The notes: generated by a model not told the origin, from the sequence alone. DNA of 42,447 nucleotides from Rhodocyclaceae bacterium (GCA_020445745.1 JAGRGB010000135.1:1-42447), one strand, 5' to 3'; positions 7,886-16,390 are shown, counted from the first letter of the stretch. Translations and numbers: made by a program.

Positions 7886-7977
7886 GTACAACCCCTCCAA
7901 TGCTGTCGATTGTCGGTACGCGGGCCGATGCCGCGCCTCGTGCCGGCGCTGTCGCGCAGTGCCGGCCGGATGTTCGA

Positions 7978-8008
7978 ACGAGCCCCCGGCATGGCGCCGG
8001 GGGCTCGT
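7978..8008 (-). terminator. Strong hairpin between xoxF and xoxG
   Basis: A 13-bp perfect stem (arms 7978-7990 and 7996-8008) with a 5-base ATGGC loop lies 27 bp after the xoxF stop. There is no long T-run after it on the minus strand. It therefore looks like an attenuating or mRNA-protecting structure that would make xoxF more abundant than xoxGJ, rather than a full intrinsic terminator. Confidence 0.6.
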
Positions 8009-8034
8009 CGGGATGCTGCGTCAACCGACCCCCG

Positions 8035-9837
8035 TCAGGGAATCGCGAAGACCGTCAGGGAACCACCAAGGTTGGTGAACTTCTGCAGGTCGCGGTAGCC
8101 GCCCACCGCGCCGAGGCCGTCGCTGTCCTTCTCGAGGCCCGCGGCCATGCCGATACCGGCCCAGCCACCGATGCCCGAATACACGCCGACGTACTGCTTG
8201 CCCTTGTGCAGGTAGGTGAACACGTTGCCGATGATTCCGGACGGCGTCTTGAACTTCCACAGCTCCTTGCCGTCCTTCAGGCTCACGGCCTTCAGGTAGC
8301 CTTCCAGCGTGCCATAGAAGATCACGTCACCGGCCGTGGTCAGCGCACCGCTCCACACCGAGAACTGCTCGGGCTTGGACCACACGATCTTGCCCTGGCC
8401 AGCGTCCCAGGCGACGAAGTTGCCCATCCCGCCATGGCTGTTCGGCGCCGGATACATCGCCAGCGTCGCGCCGACATACGGCTGACCGGCCGTGTATTCG
8501 ACCTCGAACGGCTCGTAGTCCATGCAGACGTGGTTGGTCGGCACGTAGAACAGGCCGGTCTTGGGATGGAACGCGGCAGGTTGCTGGTCCTTGGTTCCCA
8601 GCGCGGCCGGGCAGATGCCCTTCGAGTTCACGTCCGGGCCGTTTTGCTCGGTACTGTACTGTGCGACGACCTGCGGACGACCGCTCTTCATGTCCACGTG
8701 GGTCGCCCAGTTCACTGCCGGGTCGTACTTCTCGGCCACCAGCAGTTCGCCGGTCACGCGATCGAGCGTGTAGCCGAAGCCGTTGCGGTCGAAATGCACC
8801 AGTGCCTTGTGCTTCTGGCCCTTGACGTCGATGTCCGCGAGGATCATCTCGTTGATGCCGTCGAAGTCCCACTCGTCGTGAGGCGTCATCTGGTAGACCC
8901 ATTTCACGGCGCCGGTGTCGAGGTTTCGTGCCCAGATGCTCATCGACCAGCGGTTGTCGCCCGGACGCTGGGTCGGGTTCCAGGTACTCGGGTTGCCGGT
9001 GCCGTAGTAGAGCAGGTTCTCGGCGCGGTCATAGGAGTACCAGCCCCAGGTCGTGCCGCCGCCGATCTTCCACTGGTCGCCCTGCCAGGTCTGCAACGAC
9101 GAATCCTTGCCGACCGCCTGCATCTTGCCGTCCATCCAGGTCATGGTCTTGGCGGGATCGATCAGCATCTCGTTGTCCGGGCCGGTCGAGTAACCGCGCC
9201 ACACCATCTTGCCGCTCTTGATGTCGTAGGCGGAGATGTAGCCACGCACGCCCCATTCGCCACCGGAGATGCCGGTGATGACCTTGTCGCCGAACACGTG
9301 CGGTGCGTTGGTGTTCACCGCGCCGAGCTTCGGATCACCGTTGGTCGCAGACCACACCACCTTGCCGGTCTTGGCGTCCAGCGCTTCCAGCACCGAGTCG
9401 GCCCGTTGCAGGAAGACCTTGCCGTCGCCGTAGGCGAGGCCGCGGTTGACGGTGTCGCAGCACATCTGCGCGATCACCGCGGCATCCTGCTTGGGCGTGT
9501 GCTTCCAGACGATCTGCTGGGTGTTCAGATCGACGGCATAGACGTTGTTCGGGAATGGCGAGTGGATGTACATCATGTCGCCGATGACCAGCGGCGAGCC
9601 CTCGTGACCGCGCAGCACCCCGGTCGAGAAGGTCCATGCCACCTGCAACTTGTCGACGTTGCCGGCCTTGATCTGGTCCAGCGAGCTGTAGCGCTGGTTG
9701 TACTCGTCACCGGCTTGCGATGCCCAGTTGCCGGGATCCTTCATGGCCCGATCGAGATCCGCGTCCGCAAACGCGACTCCCGCCGCCGTCATGCAGGCTA
9801 CCGTGGCCGCCACCTTGTGCTTAAGCCCTGCGATCAT
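8035..9837 (-). CDS. xoxF: XoxF, lanthanide-dependent PQQ methanol dehydrogenase
   Basis: This 600-residue protein has a signal peptide (about residues 1-25) and is an eight-bladed quinoprotein. The vicinal disulfide Cys126-Cys127 ('QMCCDT') is present. Metal ligands are Glu194 ('SGGEWG'), Asn282 ('GTGNPST') and the catalytic Asp324. The extra aspartate Asp326 in 'EWDFDGINE' is the marker of lanthanide-type XoxF; calcium MxaF has Ala there. It oxidises methanol in the periplasm with PQQ and a light lanthanide. AAAGGAG six bases before the ATG at 9837 sets the start. It heads the operon to 3726, and a consensus sigma-54 promoter lies 140 bp upstream. Confidence 0.97.
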   Translation of the reverse strand: MIAGLKHKVAATVACMTAAGVAFADADLDRAMKDPGNWASQAGDEYNQRYSSLDQIKAGNVDKLQVAWTFSTGVLRGHEGSPLVIGDMMYIHSPFPNNVYAVDLNTQQIVWKHTPKQDAAVIAQMCCDTVNRGLAYGDGKVFLQRADSVLEALDAKTGKVVWSATNGDPKLGAVNTNAPHVFGDKVITGISGGEWGVRGYISAYDIKSGKMVWRGYSTGPDNEMLIDPAKTMTWMDGKMQAVGKDSSLQTWQGDQWKIGGGTTWGWYSYDRAENLLYYGTGNPSTWNPTQRPGDNRWSMSIWARNLDTGAVKWVYQMTPHDEWDFDGINEMILADIDVKGQKHKALVHFDRNGFGYTLDRVTGELLVAEKYDPAVNWATHVDMKSGRPQVVAQYSTEQNGPDVNSKGICPAALGTKDQQPAAFHPKTGLFYVPTNHVCMDYEPFEVEYTAGQPYVGATLAMYPAPNSHGGMGNFVAWDAGQGKIVWSKPEQFSVWSGALTTAGDVIFYGTLEGYLKAVSLKDGKELWKFKTPSGIIGNVFTYLHKGKQYVGVYSGIGGWAGIGMAAGLEKDSDGLGAVGGYRDLQKFTNLGGSLTVFAIP

Positions 9838-9977
9838 TCATGTCTCCTTTTTTTACCCCCCAGGATGCCGACGCTTGTCGAAAGCCCGGAACCTGTGTTC
9901 CCGCCGGGTCGGGCAGTTGCCCTTCGGACGGCGGAACTTCGGACAAGACTCGAGCGAATCTTTCCGACGATCGCACC

Positions 9978-9993
9978 TGCAAGTCATGTGCCA
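9978..9993 (-). promoter_or_regulatory. xoxF: Consensus sigma-54 promoter of xoxF
   Basis: The minus strand reads TGGCAC-ATGAC-TTGCA, a full match to the sigma-54 consensus TGGCAC-N5-TTGCW with GG-N10-GC spacing. The predicted start is near 9967, giving a leader of about 130 bases before the xoxF ribosome-binding site. Sigma-54 promoters need an AAA+ enhancer-binding activator; one is encoded at 16979-18952. Confidence 0.82.
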
Positions 9994-10147
9994 CTGAGCG
10001 GAACGGGCAGACCGGATGCAACGGCTCAATCACGCCGGCGTGGCCCTGGTCGCATCGTTGGCGCCGGAAAAGCGCGCCGTCGCGACGGCCGGGGACCGAC
10101 GTGCGACAGCGCCCGACGAGCGCTGCGCGCTCGACAAGGCACGACCG

Positions 10148-10173
10148 GTTACACACTGCGACGTGACACTTTG
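10148..10173. promoter_or_regulatory. Tandem 11-bp motifs upstream of the xoxF promoter
   Basis: GTTACACACTG (10148-10158) and GTGACACTTTG (10163-10173) each match the fhcB repeat GTGACACAGTG at 9 of 11 bases. They lie in tandem 15 bp apart and 155-180 bp upstream of the xoxF -24 box. That is a usual distance for an enhancer bound by a sigma-54 activator. Binding by the local activator is inferred. Confidence 0.45.
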
Positions 10174-10336
10174 CTCCCCGATGCACACAGCGCATCGTTC
10201 GTCAAGTCAGCCGCCACCCGGTCTTGCCGGGGCCCCCTCGGAATCGGCTCTGCTGGCGCCCCCGCGGACGCTGCCGACCGCCGAGCACGCCGGTGCGACT
10301 GGCATGGATCGTGATTCGGGAGTGAGGCGGCCCGCC

Positions 10337-11041
10337 CTAGGGTCGGAGCGCCACGGGAGGAATCCGAAGTTCATGAAGCACCGACGCCACCAGCCAGGCC
10401 GATGCCGGGCCGCGGGCGGCAGCGGCCAGATCTCCCCCATCACGAATGCCACCCGCACCGACGTAGCGGAGGCCGGGGCGCTGGCGATGGAGGCGTTCGA
10501 CGGTCTCCAGATCCGGGCCGTCGCCGCTGCCGACCCGGTCGAGGCTCATCGCGATCACCGTGCCCGGCCAGAGTTCCGGGGTGGACCAGCATCCGGCGCG
10601 ATCGGGCAGTGCCAGCCGGCGCTGATCGAGCGAGAGGATCGTCGACCCGCAGGCGAGCGCCTCGCGGGCCTGCCGCGCTCCCGCCAATGTCTCGCTCGCG
10701 AACACCGGTGCCACCCGCCGCGCGGCATCGCCGAGCTTGCCGCGCAGCCTGCGCCAGTCGCCGAGGTCACGAAAACCGGCGTCCAGCCAGATCGTCAGCG
10801 ACGGCTCCGCCGCGAGCAGCGCGGCGAACGACGCGGCCTGCGGCGAACCTCCGCCGAGCGCATCGAGATCGGCAACGTAGAGGAGGTGGCCGCTACAATG
10901 GCGCAGCATCGCCCTGGCCACGACGACCGGGTCGCTGCCCTCGCACAGCCCGGACACCACAGGGCGATAACTGGCGCGTTCGCCTCGAACGGCGCGAACC
11001 GCGCAACCGGACATCAGATCGACCACGGGAATTAACAGCAT
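10337..11041 (-). CDS. HisA-like TIM-barrel protein
   Basis: This 234-residue protein belongs to the HisA/HisF family. It keeps the N-terminal 'LLIPVVDLMSG' with Asp8, a second candidate catalytic Asp in 'ILSLDQRR', and a phosphate-binding 'GAGGIRDGG' near the end. True HisA isomerises a histidine-pathway intermediate (ProFAR to PRFAR). The position here, beside methylofuran and H4MPT genes and away from his genes, suggests a recruited paralogue in cofactor synthesis; that is inference. The ATG at 11041 overlaps the start codon of the divergent ATP-grasp gene, so control elements must lie inside coding sequence. Confidence 0.85.
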   Translation of the reverse strand: MLLIPVVDLMSGCAVRAVRGERASYRPVVSGLCEGSDPVVVARAMLRHCSGHLLYVADLDALGGGSPQAASFAALLAAEPSLTIWLDAGFRDLGDWRRLRGKLGDAARRVAPVFASETLAGARQAREALACGSTILSLDQRRLALPDRAGCWSTPELWPGTVIAMSLDRVGSGDGPDLETVERLHRQRPGLRYVGAGGIRDGGDLAAAARGPASAWLVASVLHELRIPPVALRP

Positions 11042-12038
11042 GGCGGCTGGTCGCAGCTTACTCGTCTATGAATTTATCACCGCCGGCGGCATGCAGGGCC
11101 CGGCCGATGCCGCCGATGCCGGCCTGCGCGCCCAAGGCGCGGCGATGCGGAACGCGATGCTCGCGGATCTGGTTGCGATCGCCGGTCTGCGCGTCGGCTG
11201 TGCGGTGACGGCCGCGGACGAACTGCCGGCCTCCGCCGCCGCCGTGGCCCGCCACGAGCCGGCCCCGGGCGAGACCCCCGAGGACTTCCTGCGCCGGGTC
11301 GCGCCGGCCTTCGACCGGGTGTGGGTGGTGGCGCCGGAGTGTGGCGGTGTACTCGGCCGCCTCCACGCCGCAGTGGGCGCGCAGCGCTGGCTCGGTGCCG
11401 ACTCCGACGCGATCCGCGTGGCCTCGTCGAAGCGGGCCACGCGACGGCGGCTGGCGGCCTTCGGCGTGACGGTACCGTGCGACGGCGACAGCCCGACCTC
11501 GCCGCACACCGCCTGGGTGGTCAAGCCCGACGACGGTGCCGGTGCCCAACAGGTCCGGCTCCACGGCGAGATGACGGAGGCGTGGCGGGATTTCGCGGCG
11601 CGACTCGGTCGCGGCCAGACATCCACCCTCGAGGCCTGGGTCGAAGGTACGCCGATGAGCCTGTCCGTGCTGTCGGACGGACGCGCCGTCGAGGTGCTGT
11701 CGGTCAATCGCCAGGCGATCGACGTGGACGCCACCGGGCAGGTGCATTACCGGGGCGTCGCGCACAGCGGTTCCGCCGCCGACAGCGAGTTGAGCGAGCT
11801 CGCCCGGCACGTGCAGCGGGCTATTCCGGGGCTGTCCGGCTACTGGGGCATCGACCTGGTGTTTCGCGAACACCGCCCGCCGGTGGTGATCGAGGTGAAC
11901 CCGCGGCTGACCTGCGCCTACGTCGGCCTGTCCGCGCGCCTCGGACGCAACCTCGCGGCCGAGATGCTCGCCCGCCGGCGGCGCAAGCCGTCGACCGTCG
12001 TCCGCGGTCGTCCGGAGACCGGTTTTGTCGACGGCTGA
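11040..12038 (+). CDS. ATP-grasp ligase, MfnD-like (methylofuran biosynthesis)
   Basis: This 332-residue ATP-grasp protein has an N-terminal 'LLVYEFITAGGM', a nucleotide-site lysine in 'WVVKPDDGAGAQQV', and the metal-binding 'VVIEVNPRLTCAY' near residue 285. It resembles the archaeal tyramine-glutamate ligase MfnD. Bacterial methylofuran contains tyrosine in place of tyramine, so the likely reaction is addition of glutamate to tyrosine or a related unit. It is the first gene of a three-gene run with mfnF and mfnE, which supports the assignment. The ATG at 11040 shares bases with the HisA-like start on the other strand, and no Shine-Dalgarno is visible. Confidence 0.8.
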   Translation: MAAGRSLLVYEFITAGGMQGPADAADAGLRAQGAAMRNAMLADLVAIAGLRVGCAVTAADELPASAAAVARHEPAPGETPEDFLRRVAPAFDRVWVVAPECGGVLGRLHAAVGAQRWLGADSDAIRVASSKRATRRRLAAFGVTVPCDGDSPTSPHTAWVVKPDDGAGAQQVRLHGEMTEAWRDFAARLGRGQTSTLEAWVEGTPMSLSVLSDGRAVEVLSVNRQAIDVDATGQVHYRGVAHSGSAADSELSELARHVQRAIPGLSGYWGIDLVFREHRPPVVIEVNPRLTCAYVGLSARLGRNLAAEMLARRRRKPSTVVRGRPETGFVDG

Positions 12039-13080
12039 ACACCGGGTGATCGGCTGGGACGTCGGCGGCGCCCACGTCAAGGCCAGCCTGCTGCGCGGCA
12101 ACACGATCGACGACGTCGTCCAGTGGCCGGCGCCGGTGTGGCAGGGCATGGAACACCTCGACCGCACGCTGCAGGCGGCCCGCAGCCGCTGGCCGGAACT
12201 GCCTGCGTGCCGCCACGCGATCACCATGACCGCGGAGATGACCGACCTGTTCGACGATCGGGAAAGCGGCGTCGCGGCCGTCGTCGACCGCATCCGCCGG
12301 GGCCTCGACGGACCGGCCCGCTACTACGCCGGCCCGGCGCGCTGGCTGGACGCCGACGAGGCCTGCGGGCAGTGGCGTCGGGTGGCGTCGGCCAACTGGC
12401 TGGCGACCGCCGAGTGCGTCGGCCACGCCGTCGGCGACGCCGTGCTGCTCGACATCGGCAGCACCACCACCGACATCGTCCCGATCGCCGGCGGCCGCCC
12501 GTGTCCTGGCGGCATCGGCGACGCCTCGCGCCTGGCCGCCGCCGAGCTGGTGTATGTCGGGGTCGTGCGCACGCCGTTGTGCGCGCTGGCCGAACGCATC
12601 GCCTGGCGCGGCGCCGAGTACAACGTGATGAACGAGCTCTTCGCCACCACCGCGGACCTGTTCCGGATCACCGCCGAGCTTGCGCCGGAACACGATCAGC
12701 ATGCGGCCGCGGACGGCGGCGCCAAGGATGTCGCCGGCAGTTGCCGCCGGCTGGCCCGCATGATCGGCCACGACGGTCGCGATGCCGCGCCCGAGCACTG
12801 GCTTGGCCTGGCCCGGGCCTGGCGGCAGCGTCTGCTGCGACGGATCCTCGACAACCTCGACCGCGTGCTGCGCGACCATCCGCTGCCGCCCGCCGCGCCG
12901 ATCGTCGGTGCCGGTTGCGGCAGCTTTCTCACGGCAGAGCTGGCGCGCCATGTGGGTCGCCGCCACCTGCCCTTCCACCGCCTGGTCGCGGCGCCGCAAG
13001 CGCTGGCGGCGTGGGTCGACACCTGCGCGCCGAGCACGGCGGTGGCCAGTCTCTATCGCGGAGCGCCGGCATGTGGGTAG
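12025..13080 (+). CDS. mfnF: MfnF-like protein (hydantoinase/ASKHA-fold, H4MPT-linked C1 pathway protein)
   Basis: This 351-residue protein has the sugar-kinase/hydantoinase A type phosphate loops 'IGWDVGGAHVKASL' (about residues 9-22) and 'LLDIGSTTTDIVPI' (about 142-155). It matches the family long labelled 'H4MPT-linked C1 transfer pathway protein' (orf20 in Methylobacterium). The archaeal member MfnF joins the activated furan to glutamyl-tyramine in methanofuran synthesis. It starts with TTG at 12025, preceded by GGAG seven bases upstream; GTG at 12046 is the alternative. It overlaps the ATP-grasp gene by 14 bp and mfnE by 10 bp. Confidence 0.85.
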   Translation: MSTAEHRVIGWDVGGAHVKASLLRGNTIDDVVQWPAPVWQGMEHLDRTLQAARSRWPELPACRHAITMTAEMTDLFDDRESGVAAVVDRIRRGLDGPARYYAGPARWLDADEACGQWRRVASANWLATAECVGHAVGDAVLLDIGSTTTDIVPIAGGRPCPGGIGDASRLAAAELVYVGVVRTPLCALAERIAWRGAEYNVMNELFATTADLFRITAELAPEHDQHAAADGGAKDVAGSCRRLARMIGHDGRDAAPEHWLGLARAWRQRLLRRILDNLDRVLRDHPLPPAAPIVGAGCGSFLTAELARHVGRRHLPFHRLVAAPQALAAWVDTCAPSTAVASLYRGAPACG

Positions 13081-13673
13081 TCAAGCTGGGCGGCAGCCTG
13101 GCCGAGGATCCCCTGCTGGTCGACTGGCTCGAAGTGCTCACCGACCTCGGTGGCGGACGTGTCATCATCGTGCCGGGCGGTGGCAGCTTCGCCGATTGCG
13201 CGCGCCGCGCACAGACCCTGTGGCAGTTCGACGACGTCGCCGGCCACAACATGGCGGTGCTCGGCATGGCCCAGTTCGCGTTCATGCTGAACGGCCTGCA
13301 CGGCGAGTTGGAGATGTGCGCCAGCGAGCAGGACATGATCGCGACGATGCGGCGCGGCCAGGTCGCCCTGTGGATGCCGCTCGGGCTGCTGCGCCAGCAC
13401 GCCGACGAGCTGACCAGTTGGCGCGTCACTTCGGACAGCCTGGCGCTGTGGCTCGCCCGGCGCCTGAACGCCGAGCGCGTGGTGCTGGTCAAGGCCTGCG
13501 AGATCCCGCCGTTCGAGGATTGGGGCGAGCTCGCCGACCGCGGCATCGTCGACCATGGTTTCCCGGAGCTCGCCAGCGATTCGGGCAACGTCGTCAGCAT
13601 CCTCGAGCGCACCGCGCTGCCGACCATGCGCGCGATGCTGCTCGACGCGCACACCCCCTGCGCGCTGCCCTGA
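13071..13673 (+). CDS. mfnE: MfnE-like amino acid kinase family protein
   Basis: This 200-residue aspartate/glutamate/uridylate kinase-fold protein has 'VVKLGGSLAEDP' at residues 3-14, 'VIIVPGGGSFAD' at about 33-44, and 'RVVLVKACEIPP' later. The archaeal homologue MfnE phosphorylates the furan phosphate to a diphosphate before coupling by MfnF; this matches orf21 of methylotrophs. The ATG at 13071 overlaps the mfnF stop by 10 bp. It ends 29 bp from the convergent mfnB, in a GC-rich stretch with no clear terminator. Confidence 0.87.
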   Translation: MWVVKLGGSLAEDPLLVDWLEVLTDLGGGRVIIVPGGGSFADCARRAQTLWQFDDVAGHNMAVLGMAQFAFMLNGLHGELEMCASEQDMIATMRRGQVALWMPLGLLRQHADELTSWRVTSDSLALWLARRLNAERVVLVKACEIPPFEDWGELADRGIVDHGFPELASDSGNVVSILERTALPTMRAMLLDAHTPCALP

Positions 13674-13702
13674 CGGCCGCCGGCCGCGAGTCGCGGTGCT
13701 CC

Positions 13703-14398
13703 TCAGGCGGTGACGCCGGGCGTCGGGGTGCGCAGCGCGCGGATCAATGCCGACAGTCGCGCCGGATCGAGCGCGGTACTGCGCCCGCCACGACAGACGG
13801 CACTGCGAAACCCGGCGAAGTCCGGCGCCAGCGCCTGCAAGCGGGGAAGTTCGTCGCGACGCAGGGCGCCGGCCACTCCGACCAGCAGTCCGGCCCGGCG
13901 TGCGGTCGCGACGAGGTGGGCGAGTTCGGCCGGGGGACAGAGGTCGAGCAGCGAGCCACCGGCCTTGCGGACGGTATCGGCCATGACCCCGGCGAATCGT
14001 CGCGCCACCACCGCATCGACGAATTCCGGCGCCAGCCCCCGATCGGCCAGCAGCACCGGCACCAGCGGATGACCGCTGGCCTGCAGCCGGTCGAGCAGCC
14101 GCATCGCCGCCGCGCCACCGCGGCCCGGCAAGCCGACCTTGACCAGATCGACCCCGCACCCGGCGACCGCGGCAACCCGCTCCAGGATCAGCCCGCCGGC
14201 CTCGACCGGTACGTCGCCGATGGTCGCGCTGAGGTGGGCGCCGGAGGTGGACATCGCATCCACGATGCCGCGGATCGCCACCGGCCCGAGATCGCCCAAT
14301 GCGCCTCGGGAGGGCTCCTTGAGATCGATGAAATCGACACCGGCCGCGGCCACCAGGCGGGCTTCGACGACATTGCGCACGCTGACCAGCACGCGCAT
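13703..14398 (-). CDS. mfnB: (5-formylfuran-3-yl)methyl phosphate synthase (MfnB, DUF556)
   Basis: This 231-residue TIM-barrel protein has the typical opening 'MRVLVSVRNVVEA', the lysine-bearing 'FIDLKEPSRGALG' at about residues 23-35, and 'GVDLVKVGLPG' at about 81-91. MfnB makes the furan ring of methanofuran from two glyceraldehyde 3-phosphate molecules; it corresponds to orfY of methylotrophs. The ATG at 14398 overlaps the preceding stop (ATGA). It is the last gene of the run that begins with the sigma-54 regulator or with dmrA, and it converges on mfnE. Confidence 0.9.
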   Translation of the reverse strand: MRVLVSVRNVVEARLVAAAGVDFIDLKEPSRGALGDLGPVAIRGIVDAMSTSGAHLSATIGDVPVEAGGLILERVAAVAGCGVDLVKVGLPGRGGAAAMRLLDRLQASGHPLVPVLLADRGLAPEFVDAVVARRFAGVMADTVRKAGGSLLDLCPPAELAHLVATARRAGLLVGVAGALRRDELPRLQALAPDFAGFRSAVCRGGRSTALDPARLSALIRALRTPTPGVTA

Positions 14399-14976
14399 CA
14401 CGCCGCACCTCGCGCGCCGCCCGCCCGATGTCGGGCAACCGCCTGCCGCAACCATTGCCAGGCCTCCGCCTCGGCCGCGCCGGCGGTCTTGTCGATCGCG
14501 ATCTGCAGGTAGGCCATCTCGCGCTCGACCTTGTCGTGCGGCAGCATGCCGAGGCGGCTGACCAGCACCGCGGCCTCGATCACCGCCGCCTGCGCACGGT
14601 TGAAGCCGGCGAACGGGCCATGGATGACCTGTTCGCCCGGCAGCATCCAAAGCACCGGCCTGAGTTCGTCGTCCTGCTGGCGCGCGAGGCGCAGCGGCAC
14701 GTGGGCGAGGCTGTCGGCCAGCCGATCTCCGCTGCCGTCGGCCAGCGGCACGGTCGGCCAGTCGCGGCGCCCGGTGACGCAGCCGGCGAACACCCGCACG
14801 TCGTCGGTCAGGTTCAGCACCGCGCGACCGCTGGCGAGGATGTTGTCGAGGGTCGCGGACGGCTTGAACGGCATCAACAGGACGTGGCCGCGCTCGTGGC
14901 GCACGCCCATCGGCGCCAGATGCCCGCGCCCGTCGGGCGAGCGCGTGGTGACGATGGTTTCATGAATTCTGGGCAT
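14398..14976 (-). CDS. DUF447-type protein of the H4MPT cluster
   Basis: This 192-residue protein starts 'IHETIVTTRSPDG', with 'HLAPMGV' near residue 20 and 'ASGRAVLNLTDDVRVFA' in a flavin-reductase-like split-barrel region. This pattern fits the DUF447 family, which recurs in bacterial and archaeal methanopterin gene clusters. Its biochemical role is not known to me; the fold suggests FMN binding. The C-terminal half is helical with charged residues. The ATG at 14976 overlaps the preceding gene by 17 bp, and the stop overlaps mfnB by 1 base. Confidence 0.8.
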   Translation of the reverse strand: MPRIHETIVTTRSPDGRGHLAPMGVRHERGHVLLMPFKPSATLDNILASGRAVLNLTDDVRVFAGCVTGRRDWPTVPLADGSGDRLADSLAHVPLRLARQQDDELRPVLWMLPGEQVIHGPFAGFNRAQAAVIEAAVLVSRLGMLPHDKVEREMAYLQIAIDKTAGAAEAEAWQWLRQAVARHRAGGARGAA

Positions 14977-16390
14977 TGGCGTTGCCGTCCTCGGTGGTGG
15001 ACGCGCGCCGGCGCCCGCGCATCGTGGTCCCCGGTGCGCGATGACGCAGCAAGTCCTCCTCGGCGTGATCGAAGGCACATCCCCAGTCGAGCGGCCGATC
15101 CTGGACGTAGCGCTTGCCGAGCTGCCAGGCGATCTCCGCGCGGGCCAGTTCGACGCCCATGTAGAAGGCGTGGCCGGCGTCGTCGTCGAGCGCCAGCCGG
15201 GGATAGAGTTCGAACGGATCGGTATCGCAGTGCAGGCCGTCACGGTTATAGACATGGATGCCTTGCGGCGAGACCTGCACCCGGAAGTTCGGGTCCTTGA
15301 CCGCGGCGGCATTGCGCGCCACGTCGTCGGCATCGTCGGGAAACGGGCGACGTTCGTGAATCGTCATCAGCGCGTCCGAATAGCCCTTCGGCAGCGACTG
15401 GTTCTCGCGCGCCGCGAACATCACGCGGCGCGCGATGTCGGCCTCGCGCACCGCACGCCGGGCATGGGGGCTGACCTCGGTGGTGAGCACCGCCGCGGCC
15501 CGCAATTCGGCGGCGATGCCGAGCAGCACCGCGTTGATGCCGCTGGTGTCGGCCTCGGTCAGCTCGGTCAGGTTGCCGATGCCCATCATGATGTCCACTT
15601 CGGGATAGCGGCCGCGCAGGCGCTGGTATCGGCCCAGCGAGGCGAGCAGGCCGAACGGTATCGGATCGAGGATGCTGTCCGCGAGGAAGGGCCGGCCGCG
15701 CACCGCGAAATCGTCGATCAGCGCGTAGAGGGCGGCTTCGTCGGACGGCTCGCGGGCGATCAGCACCGGTGTCGAGGCGACCTCGTCGGCGATCCAGCAG
15801 GTGTCCGGCGTCAGGCTCAGCAGGTAGTCGGCACCGGCGCGGCCGCCACGCAACAGTTCGTCCGCGTCGAGCGAATCGACGCTGACCCGGTAGCCCTCGG
15901 CCTTCAGCGCGGCGATGCTCTCCTCGAGGTGGGGGAACGGCGTCGCCGGCAGGCATCCGAGGTCGATCACGTCGGCGCCGTTGCTGGCAAGCCGGCGCGC
16001 CCGCTCGACGATGCCGGCCACCGGCAGCGTCGAGGCGTCCACGATCTCGGCAAAGATGCGGGTATCGAAGCAGGACAGATCGACGCCTTGGGCAGCCCGG
16101 TCGAAATGTCGCGGGATGTCCTTGAGTTCGTCGGGGCCGCGCACCACCGGCAACCCGTAGTGGCCGGACAAGGCGTCGAGATCGCCACGGCAGCGCCCGG
16201 GCACCATGATGCGGTCGGCCACCACCGGCGCCGGCACGCGGCGGCGGATCAGGTCGGCGGTCATCAGGCCGGCGACCTGCAGGCCGATCTCGCGCACCTC
16301 CCAGGAAAAAAGCGGCGGGTCGATCCCCGCCAGCACCTTCTCCAGGCTCGGCTGCGCCAGCCGCCCGGTCAGAAAGACGATGTGTTCCAT
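14960..16390 (-). CDS. Dihydropteroate-synthase-related protein
   Basis: This 476-residue protein has a central dihydropteroate-synthase-like TIM barrel. Signatures include 'SNGADVIDLGCLPATPFPH' (about residues 140-158, echoing the DHPS pterin-site strand), 'RVSVDSLDADE' and 'DIMMGIGNLTELTEAD'. It belongs to the DHPS-related family found in organisms that make methanopterin. A role in joining the pterin to the ribofuranosyl-aminobenzene unit is plausible but not proven by sequence. The N-terminal ~110 residues and C-terminal ~100 residues are extra to normal DHPS. The ATG at 16390 overlaps dmrA by 22 bp. Confidence 0.82.
   Translation of the reverse strand: MEHIVFLTGRLAQPSLEKVLAGIDPPLFSWEVREIGLQVAGLMTADLIRRRVPAPVVADRIMVPGRCRGDLDALSGHYGLPVVRGPDELKDIPRHFDRAAQGVDLSCFDTRIFAEIVDASTLPVAGIVERARRLASNGADVIDLGCLPATPFPHLEESIAALKAEGYRVSVDSLDADELLRGGRAGADYLLSLTPDTCWIADEVASTPVLIAREPSDEAALYALIDDFAVRGRPFLADSILDPIPFGLLASLGRYQRLRGRYPEVDIMMGIGNLTELTEADTSGINAVLLGIAAELRAAAVLTTEVSPHARRAVREADIARRVMFAARENQSLPKGYSDALMTIHERRPFPDDADDVARNAAAVKDPNFRVQVSPQGIHVYNRDGLHCDTDPFELYPRLALDDDAGHAFYMGVELARAEIAWQLGKRYVQDRPLDWGCAFDHAEEDLLRHRAPGTTMRGRRRASTTEDGNANAQNS

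Larger units (their letters stand above)
9838..10336. other. Non-coding xoxF control region
   Basis: This 499-bp gap between xoxF and the HisA-like gene has no convincing gene; open frames through it show no family resemblance and no ribosome-binding sites. It holds the sigma-54 promoter (9978-9993), an inferred leader of about 130 bases, and two 11-bp motif copies (10148-10173). The rest of it, 10174-10336, shows nothing I can name. Confidence 0.7.

Noticed and set aside
7819-10314. An 831-codon open frame antisense to xoxF and its upstream region
   Set aside because: It is a shadow of G+C-rich codon use in xoxF, with no recognisable domain, composition typical of antisense frames, and no ribosome-binding site.
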